Shown in pieces: positions 1 to 4,539 of a stretch of 5,700 bases of DNA. Under the pieces are notes generated by a model, which saw nothing but the letters and a program-made list of their open reading frames with translations, did not search any database and was not told the origin of the DNA. The translations under genes were made by a program, and so were the position numbers. The number at the start of each line of letters is the position of its first letter. Positions within the stretch are counted from its first letter, which is position 1. This DNA is from Eubacteriales Family XIII. Incertae Sedis bacterium (GTDB lineage: Bacteria > Bacillota > Clostridia > Peptostreptococcales > Anaerovoracaceae), in contig JAISEX010000127.1 of the NCBI GenBank assembly GCA_031263875.1, forward strand, positions 1-5,700, read 5' to 3'.

Positions 1-1
1 T

Positions 2-292
2 GGCAAGCAGGATCAGATCAAGGTCTACGGCTCCATGGGTATGCCCGACGCGCTGAAGAGGATCCAGACCGGCGAACAGTTCGGCACCTACTTCTCCGAT
101 AACTATATCGAGACGTCAACGGCGCTGTATCAGGCTCTCTACTTTATACAGAACGGCATGTCGATGAAGACGATGAATTATCCGGCCACGCCGCTGCTCG
201 ACCAGCCGACGACTCCGGTCACGAAGGACAACGTCGATCTCATTATCGAAACGTCCCACTGGAAGGAAGCCGATCCCGACGCTTGGAAGTAA
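2..292 (+). CDS. Sugar ABC transporter substrate-binding protein, C-terminal part (5' end outside window)
   Basis: The last 96 codons of a periplasmic-binding-protein-like receptor are present, ending at TAA 290-292. The gene enters from the left edge, so the true start and the lipoprotein or signal peptide are not visible. Visible residues 6-25 (IKVYGSMGMPDALKRIQTGE) match the late strand-helix unit of the ribose/galactose-type receptor family (Peripla_BP_4), where a 'G-x-P-x-A-L-x-x-I-x-x-G' stretch follows a hydrophobic strand. The next part, with TYFSDNYIETSTALYQALYF, fits the closing helix of the fold. Its role would be to bind the ligand outside the membrane and dock on the permeases. 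It sits 209 bp upstream of a permease of the matching importer class, which supports the call. The ligand cannot be told from this fragment. Family assignment is confident; substrate is unknown. Confidence 0.85.
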   Translation, partial: GKQDQIKVYGSMGMPDALKRIQTGEQFGTYFSDNYIETSTALYQALYFIQNGMSMKTMNYPATPLLDQPTTPVTKDNVDLIIETSHWKEADPDAWK

Positions 293-352
293 GGGTCACA
301 GAACAGCTTAATAACATCGCCACCCTACATTAAAGAGACGAGGCTATGAAAC

Positions 353-400
353 GAGAGGCAGGTTTGTGATCCGGAAACGGAGCAAACCTGCCTTTTTCTC
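353..400 (+). terminator. Intrinsic terminator / attenuator between receptor gene and permease gene
   Basis: A perfect 10-bp inverted repeat, GGCAGGTTTG (357-366) and CAAACCTGCC (383-392), is followed at once by TTTTTCTC (393-400). Inside it, TCCG (370-373) and CGGA (378-381) form a second stem closed by a GAAA tetraloop of the stable GNRA type. The result is a two-tier hairpin with a small internal bulge and a U-rich tail, the classic form of a Rho-independent terminator on the + strand. It lies 60 bp after the receptor stop codon. Because the transporter genes continue downstream, it is probably leaky and acts to lower permease and ATPase expression relative to the receptor. That role is inferred; the hairpin itself is seen directly. 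Confidence 0.85.
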
Positions 401-432
401 TCCGGTAGAGCAGCGGGCTGGGGGCCTGCGCG

Positions 433-475
433 CCTCGATGTTCGAGGTACAACGGAGCTAAAGCTCCTGTACCTC
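433..475 (+). repeat. Pair of overlapping inverted repeats (mutually exclusive hairpins) ahead of the permease
   Basis: GAGGTACA (444-451) pairs with TGTACCTC (468-475), and inside it GGAGC (454-458) pairs with GCTCC (463-467) around a TAAA loop. This gives a 13-bp stem with only a 2-nt bulge. Just upstream, CCTCGA (433-438) pairs with TCGAGG (442-447) around a 3-nt loop. The two structures share bases 444-447, so only one can form fully at a time. The large hairpin has no T-run after it, so it is not a standard terminator. It ends 16 nt before the Shine-Dalgarno site of the permease. It may protect the downstream mRNA end or be part of a dispersed intergenic palindrome; no function is established. 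Confidence 0.7.
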
Positions 476-490
476 TGACGCTGAAATGAT

Positions 491-495
491 TGGAG
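491..495 (+). promoter_or_regulatory. Ribosome binding site that fixes the start of the first permease
   Basis: TGGAG lies 6 nt upstream of ATG 502 and 12 nt upstream of ATG 508. The frame is open further upstream to a TTG at 490, but that codon overlaps the binding site itself and would have none of its own. ATG 502 is therefore the preferred start. Confidence 0.65.
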
Positions 496-501
496 TTTCC
501 G

Positions 502-1521
502 ATGAGAATGAAATCACAAAGTATTAGAAGGTTGGTGGCTGTCGGGCTTGTGCTCGCGCTGGTCGTTATTTTCGCTGTAACCACGCCGACGTTTTTCGGC
601 ATGAGAAATCTTTCGATCCTCCTGAAGGATTCGGCGTTTCTGGGGCTTATCGCCTGCGGGATGGCGTTTCCGATGATAGGCGGCGGGATCGATCTGTCGG
701 TCGGAGGGATCATATGTGCTACCGGTATAATATGCGTTCATTTATCATATGATTTTGGTCTTTCCGGCTATGTGATCATCCTGATCGCCCTTGTTATCGG
801 CGCCGCGTTTGGCCTGATAAACGGAATTATCGTCGCGAAGGTCGGGCTGACCGAGTTTGTGGCGACCTTGGCTTCGGGCTTTCTGTTCGTGGGGCTCGGC
901 CGCGCGCTCGTGTTCAAGGACGCGGGCGGCAGGGCGGTAACGCGCTCGATCAGCAGCGATTCGTATCTCTCCTTCGGTAAAAATCCGCTGTGGGAGAACG
1001 GCCTGTATCTGATCACGGTGGTGTGGATCGTCGTGGCCGTCGGGCTGTATATCGTGATGAAGAAGACGAAATTCGGCCTGTACACCTATGCGATCGGCTC
1101 CAACGACAAGGCCGCCAAGATGTCCGGCGTGGATACGACGAAGATCAAGATCCTCGGTTTTATCATATCGGGCGCGTGCGCGGGGCTCGCCGCGTTCCTC
1201 GTGACCGCGAATCTGACGTCCTCGCCCGCGGCTTTGGGCGACGGCTACGAGTTCCGGGCGATCGCCGCCTGCGTGGTCGGCGGGATTATGCTCGGCGGCG
1301 GCAAGGGCGACACGATAAACGCGCTGCTCGGCGCTCTGTTTATGACGATCATCCTGAACGGCATCTATAAATTCGGCCTCGATTCCACCTATGTCTACAT
1401 TATTCAGGGCCTTATCATCTTGCTCGCGACGGCGTTCGACTCGCAATTCGCGAAATTCGCGGCGAAGCGGCGGCTGAAGGAACAGCGGCTCTCGGATATC
1501 ACTCCCGCGTCGGCGTCTTAG
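502..1521 (+). CDS. Sugar ABC transporter permease (RbsC-like, BPD_transp_2 family), first of two
   Basis: This 339-residue inner-membrane permease forms half of the translocation channel of the importer. The length is normal for the RbsC/XylH/YtfT-type family. The translation is strongly hydrophobic, with about eight to ten likely membrane segments (for example near residues 11-29, 90-114, 118-137, 168-186, 216-236 and 271-311). The family hallmark GGGIDLSVGG is at 60-69. The cytoplasmic coupling loop that contacts the ATPase follows TKFGLYTYAIGSN at 189-201. A glycine-rich motif, AIAACVVGGIMLGGGKG, lies at 253-269. The C-terminus is a short basic tail. ATG 502 is chosen over the upstream TTG 490 because a TGGAG site sits 6 nt before it. 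It is 16 bp from the ATPase gene and surely in the same operon. The substrate is not deducible. Confidence 0.93.
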   Translation: MRMKSQSIRRLVAVGLVLALVVIFAVTTPTFFGMRNLSILLKDSAFLGLIACGMAFPMIGGGIDLSVGGIICATGIICVHLSYDFGLSGYVIILIALVIGAAFGLINGIIVAKVGLTEFVATLASGFLFVGLGRALVFKDAGGRAVTRSISSDSYLSFGKNPLWENGLYLITVVWIVVAVGLYIVMKKTKFGLYTYAIGSNDKAAKMSGVDTTKIKILGFIISGACAGLAAFLVTANLTSSPAALGDGYEFRAIAACVVGGIMLGGGKGDTINALLGALFMTIILNGIYKFGLDSTYVYIIQGLIILLATAFDSQFAKFAAKRRLKEQRLSDITPASAS

Positions 1522-1525
1522 GAAA

Positions 1526-1530
1526 GGAGG
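1526..1530 (+). promoter_or_regulatory. Strong ribosome binding site of the ATPase gene
   Basis: GGAGG, preceded by AAA, lies in the 16-bp gap between the permease stop (1519-1521) and ATG 1538, with 7 nt spacing. This is close to the ideal anti-16S match and implies efficient independent initiation of the ATPase. Confidence 0.8.
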
Positions 1531-1537
1531 AACGGTA

Positions 1538-3106
1538 ATGGCTAAAGAAAAAAATATCATTAAAATCAGCGAAACTGACACCTCCGAACCGAGAAAGACG
1601 GAGGGCGAGCTTCTGCGCTGCGAAAATATCGACAAGCTGTTCAGCGGCGTGCAGGTTCTTTTCAGCGCGGACTTTTCGATGAACTACGGCGAAGTCCACG
1701 CGCTGATGGGCGAGAACGGGGCGGGTAAATCCACGCTGATAAAAATCGTGACGGGCGTCTATCACAAGGACGGCGGCCAGCTTTTTATCGACGGGGAACC
1801 CGTGGAGGTGGACAATCCCATCGATGCCCGCGCGCTGGGTATCGCCGTCATCTATCAGGAACTTTCATTGATACCCGACCTGACGGTCATGGAGAATATC
1901 TATCTCGGCCAGGAGCTGACGAAGGGCGGCATGCGGCAGAAAAAACGCATGCGCAACCGGACGCTCGATCTTATTAAAAAATATGAACTGAATCTCAATC
2001 CCGACGCGCCGGTCGAAGTGCTCAGCATGGCGGACCGGCAGATGGTGGAGGTGCTGAAGGCGCTGAGCCAGGACGCGAAACTCGTGATTATGGACGAACC
2101 GACGTCGTCGCTCTCGGCATCGGAAGCGGAGCATCTGTTCAAAACGATCGAGGGCCTCAAGAAGAAGGGCGTCGGCATTATGTACGTGACGCACCGCCTC
2201 GAGGAAGTCTACCGCATCGCGGATCGGCTGACGGTGATGCGCAACGGCGAAGTGGTCGGCACGCTCGCGAAGGATGAGATCAATCCGCGGACGGTCACCA
2301 CGATGATGATCGGCCGGGAGATCAAGACCGAACGGCAGGAGCGCGCGCCTCGCAACGAGGAAATGAAGCTCGAAGTCAAAGGTCTTTCGTATGGAGATAT
2401 CCTGAAAGACATCAACTTTACGGCTTACGGCGGCGAGATCCTCGGCATCGGCGGACTGGTCGGCAGCGGCCGCACGGAACTCGTGCATTGCATCTACGGC
2501 ATCAAGAAGCCGAAGACCGGCACGATCACGTTTAACGGCGAACCGGTGTCGCGTTCGGTTATCAAGAATATCAACAACGGCTTTGGACTCGTTCCGGAAG
2601 ACCGGCGCCAGGAAGGTTTTAACCCGATCCAGACGATCGAAAAGAATATCTGCATCGCGAGCTACGACGTGCTCGCCAAGGTGCTCGGCCTCGTCGGGGC
2701 GAAAAAGGAGCGCGAATGGGCGGAAAAGGCGATGGAAGATTACGATATACGGCCTCGTGACCGTAATTTCCTCGTCGAAAATATGTCCGGCGGAAACCAG
2801 CAGAAAGTTATACTCGCAAGGTGGCTTGCGCGAAAGCCGCGGGTGCTCATTCTCGACGAGCCGACCGTCGGCGTCGACGTCGGCGTGCGGGCGGAGCTCT
2901 ACCGCTTTATGCGCGAGAGCGCGGCCAAGGGCTCGATTATCATCATGGTGTCCTCCGACCTCTTTGAACTCGTTCAGATTTCCGACCGTATCCTCGTGAT
3001 ACACGACGGGGAGTTCTTCGAGGAATTCGAGGGCGAGAAGGCGACGCAGCAGTCGATATTGCTCGCCTCGTCAGGGGAGTATGTCGAGGAAGGAGCCCGG
3101 CTATGA
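1538..3106 (+). CDS. Sugar ABC transporter ATP-binding protein with two tandem ABC domains (RbsA/MglA/XylG-like)
   Basis: This 522-residue cytoplasmic ATPase powers the importer; the size is right for the fused double-ABC family. Domain 1 has Walker A GENGAGKST (58-66), Q-loop Gln107, a signature region LSMADRQM (162-169) that departs from LSGGQ in the way usual for this family, Walker B ending at Asp186-Glu187, and the switch His219. Domain 2 has a degenerate Walker A, GLVGSGRTE (306-314), with Arg312 in place of the catalytic lysine. It also has an intact signature MSGGNQQK (416-423), Walker B ending at Asp440-Glu441, and SSD (472-474) where the switch histidine would be. The Lys-to-Arg change and lost histidine are known traits of RbsA/MglA-type proteins. 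So domain 2 probably supplies mainly binding and signature functions, and one site hydrolyses ATP. The residues before about 26 are a charged extension. The stop overlaps the next start. Confidence 0.96.
   Translation: MAKEKNIIKISETDTSEPRKTEGELLRCENIDKLFSGVQVLFSADFSMNYGEVHALMGENGAGKSTLIKIVTGVYHKDGGQLFIDGEPVEVDNPIDARALGIAVIYQELSLIPDLTVMENIYLGQELTKGGMRQKKRMRNRTLDLIKKYELNLNPDAPVEVLSMADRQMVEVLKALSQDAKLVIMDEPTSSLSASEAEHLFKTIEGLKKKGVGIMYVTHRLEEVYRIADRLTVMRNGEVVGTLAKDEINPRTVTTMMIGREIKTERQERAPRNEEMKLEVKGLSYGDILKDINFTAYGGEILGIGGLVGSGRTELVHCIYGIKKPKTGTITFNGEPVSRSVIKNINNGFGLVPEDRRQEGFNPIQTIEKNICIASYDVLAKVLGLVGAKKEREWAEKAMEDYDIRPRDRNFLVENMSGGNQQKVILARWLARKPRVLILDEPTVGVDVGVRAELYRFMRESAAKGSIIIMVSSDLFELVQISDRILVIHDGEFFEEFEGEKATQQSILLASSGEYVEEGARL
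3087..3095 (+). promoter_or_regulatory. Ribosome binding site of the second permease, inside the ATPase gene
   Basis: AGGAAGGAG ends 7 nt before ATG 3103 and lies within the last codons of the ATPase gene. Together with the ATGA overlap (3103-3106) this indicates translational coupling of the ATPase and the second permease. Confidence 0.75.
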
Positions 3107-4110
3107 AAAAAGAGGTACTGAAGAATTTCCGGGTATGGATCCCGCGCATCATCGCTTTCGGCGCCATCTTTGTCTTTATGGCTATTATGGAACCGAGCTT
3201 CTTCGCGGCGGCGAATTTCATCGAGATCATCCGCTCCGTTTCCGTCTACGGCGTTATGTCGTGCGGCATGCTCTTTGTCGTGCTGATCGGCGGCCTCGAC
3301 CTTTCGATGGGTTCGATGGCGGGCCTCTGCGCTTCGATCATGTTCACCATCGCGCAAACCGGCGCCAATACGCTTTCGGCGACGCTGCTCGGTTTCGTCG
3401 TGGCGCTCGGCGTCGCGCTCGCGGTCGGCTGGCTGCACGGCTTTTTCATTACGACGCTGAGGATCCCGTTCTTCGTGGTCACGCTCGCGACAAAGTACAT
3501 TCTGTACGGCGCGATACCGCTTATCACGTCCGGCACGTATATCTACGTGCGGGGCGGCACGCCGATCGACAAGATCGGCACGTCGCGTATCTTCGATACG
3601 ATCCCCATTCTCGTGGTATACTTTATCGTCATCGCGCTGGTGACGTGGTTTGTCCTGAATAAGACGGTTTTCGGCCGCAGGATTTACGCCATCGGCGGCA
3701 ATCCCACGGCAGCCGGCTTCGTCGGCATCAAGGTCTTCAAGAATACGAACGTCGCCTATATGCTCTGCACGGCGGCGGCCTGTATCGGGGGCGTCATTCT
3801 CGCGGCAAACAACCAGCAGGCGGGGACGACCACCGGGAACGCGTACGAGGGCATGGTCCTGATGGCCATGATAGTCGGCGGGATCAACCTTGCCGGCGGC
3901 CAAGGCACCGTTTCGGGCGTCGTGTTCGGGGCCCTTATCATCGGGCTGATCCAGAATGTCGTCACCTTTATGAGCTGGGGCGATTACCTCAAACTGGTTC
4001 AGGGCGTCATCATCCTTGCCGTCGTTATCGTGTCGGTCGTGATGCATACGCGCACCGTGCGCGGCAAGAGCCGCAAGGCGAAACGGTTGGCGGCGGAACC
4101 GCAGGAATAA
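3103..4110 (+). CDS. Sugar ABC transporter permease (RbsC-like, BPD_transp_2 family), second of two
   Basis: This 335-residue membrane protein is of the same family as the first permease but clearly diverged from it. The two probably pair as a heterodimer in the channel. It shows the hallmark GGLDLSMGS at 63-71 and the ATPase-coupling loop TVFGRRIYAIGGNPTAAG at 188-205. The glycine-rich MIVGGINLAGGQGT lies at 256-269. Hydrophobic segments occur near residues 13-30, 47-65, 91-116, 122-143, 166-185, 215-235, 269-289 and 298-314. The C-terminal tail is basic (HTRTVRGKSRKAKRLA). The start is fixed by AGGAAGGAG 7 nt upstream and the ATGA overlap with the ATPase stop. Importers of this class with two different permeases are known for galactofuranose (YtfT/YjfF), rhamnose (RhaP/RhaQ) and autoinducer-2 (LsrC/LsrD), but the order and sequence here do not single out any of these. 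It is the last gene of the operon. Confidence 0.93.
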   Translation: MKKEVLKNFRVWIPRIIAFGAIFVFMAIMEPSFFAAANFIEIIRSVSVYGVMSCGMLFVVLIGGLDLSMGSMAGLCASIMFTIAQTGANTLSATLLGFVVALGVALAVGWLHGFFITTLRIPFFVVTLATKYILYGAIPLITSGTYIYVRGGTPIDKIGTSRIFDTIPILVVYFIVIALVTWFVLNKTVFGRRIYAIGGNPTAAGFVGIKVFKNTNVAYMLCTAAACIGGVILAANNQQAGTTTGNAYEGMVLMAMIVGGINLAGGQGTVSGVVFGALIIGLIQNVVTFMSWGDYLKLVQGVIILAVVIVSVVMHTRTVRGKSRKAKRLAAEPQE

Positions 4111-4172
4111 CGGCGGAGCGTGCCGTATGGTTTTAAAGGTTTTCCTCGGCACGATTCGCGTTTCATAATTCC

Positions 4173-4188
4173 GGGCGCATGGGCGCAT
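4173..4188 (+). repeat. Perfect tandem duplication of GGGCGCAT
   Basis: GGGCGCAT occurs twice back to back (4173-4180 and 4181-4188), followed by the related GGGGCACT (4189-4196) that begins the large inverted repeat. It is noncoding and has no evident role. Confidence 0.8.
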
Positions 4189-4222
4189 GGGGCACTCAAA
4201 AAGTTCCTTTTTGAGTGCCCCA
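4188..4222 (+). repeat. Perfect 16-bp inverted repeat with 3-nt loop; possible end-of-operon terminator
   Basis: TGGGGCACTCAAAAAG (4188-4203) is exactly complementary to CTTTTTGAGTGCCCCA (4207-4222), with TTC between them. The hairpin is symmetric, so it would form in transcripts from either strand. It lies 78 bp after the last transporter gene, where a terminator is expected. However, its T-run is inside the stem rather than after it, and GC-rich sequence follows, so it does not meet the usual rule for an intrinsic terminator. It could equally be an mRNA 3'-end stabiliser or the core of a dispersed palindromic repeat. Confidence 0.75.
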
Positions 4223-4466
4223 CCGGGCTGTCCGGGGCTTCGGCCGCTTCGCGGCTGCTGCGCACCCCTCCTATCCCTTGCGCGGGGAATGCGGGCAACG
4301 CATCGGACAAAAACGCCACTGCACCGGCGTCGTGCTTTTATCGCATAGGCGGCAAAAAAGCGCGGGCAAGGGGGGATTACCCCACCGTCCGCAGTGTGCC
4401 GTTACCCTTACGCGTTACCTTCGCCAAAGATTAATATTTCATCAGGTATTGCAAACAGAAAATTAT

Positions 4467-4472
4467 TATAAT
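4467..4472 (+). promoter_or_regulatory. Candidate -10 element (TATAAT) for the flavoenzyme gene
   Basis: A perfect TATAAT lies in the AT-rich stretch 68 nt before ATG 4540. No good -35 box stands at the usual 16-18 nt distance; the nearest resemblance, TTGCAA at 4449-4454, leaves only a 12-nt spacer. If real, it may need an activator. The distinct AT-rich island between the GC-rich block and the gene supports a promoter somewhere in 4430-4520. Confidence 0.35.
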
Positions 4473-4527
4473 AGGTATACATCAAAAATTTCGTACCACG
4501 TTGTATCATATCTGAGCGCCGAATAAC

Positions 4528-4532
4528 GGAGG
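4528..4532 (+). promoter_or_regulatory. Ribosome binding site that fixes the flavoenzyme start
   Basis: GGAGG lies 7 nt before ATG 4540 but only 1 nt before the in-frame ATG 4534. Spacing therefore favours 4540 as the start codon. Confidence 0.75.
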
Positions 4533-4539
4533 AATGGCT

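Larger units (their letters stand above)
4111..4539 (+). other. Intergenic region of 429 bp with no credible gene; structured GC-rich block then AT-rich leader
   Basis: From the transporter stop to the flavoenzyme start I find no supported coding region. Two overlapping short frames (4120-4434 and 4215-4526) read through inverted repeats and lack Shine-Dalgarno sites or recognisable domains. The part to about 4430 is GC-rich and rich in self-complementarity. CGTGCCG (4119-4125) pairs with CGGCACG (4147-4153). GCCGC (4243-4247) pairs with GCGGC (4251-4255) around TTC, overlapping an alternative GGC-TTCG-GCC tetraloop hairpin at 4236-4245. CCCTTGC (4275-4281) pairs with GCAAGGG (4366-4372). From about 4430 the composition turns abruptly AT-rich, as expected for a promoter and leader of the next gene. 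The GC-rich part may be a dispersed repeat or a structured RNA; neither can be shown here. Confidence 0.6.

Noticed and set aside
490..501. TTG 490 as start of the first permease
   Set aside because: It overlaps the TGGAG that properly serves ATG 502 and has no ribosome binding site of its own.
486..527. Short frame from ATG 486 overlapping the permease start
   Set aside because: Only 13 codons (MIGVSDENEITKY), with no Shine-Dalgarno site upstream; nothing supports translation.
745..1635. 296-codon minus-strand open frame
   Set aside because: Antisense to the first permease, charged and motif-free.
1865..3004. 379-codon minus-strand open frame
   Set aside because: Antisense to the double-ABC ATPase whose motifs are intact; composition is typical of a shadow frame.
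2974..4188. 404-codon minus-strand open frame
   Set aside because: Low-complexity charged translation (Arg, Asp, His), antisense to the second permease, with no ribosome site or domain.
4275..4372. CRISPR or riboswitch in the GC-rich intergenic block
   Set aside because: There are no regularly spaced direct repeats and no recognised riboswitch core; only scattered inverted repeats are present.
4120..4434. Possible small gene of 104 codons after the transporter
   Set aside because: It reads straight through two inverted repeats, has no Shine-Dalgarno site or domain, and an equally open frame overlaps it (4215-4526). More likely structured noncoding DNA.
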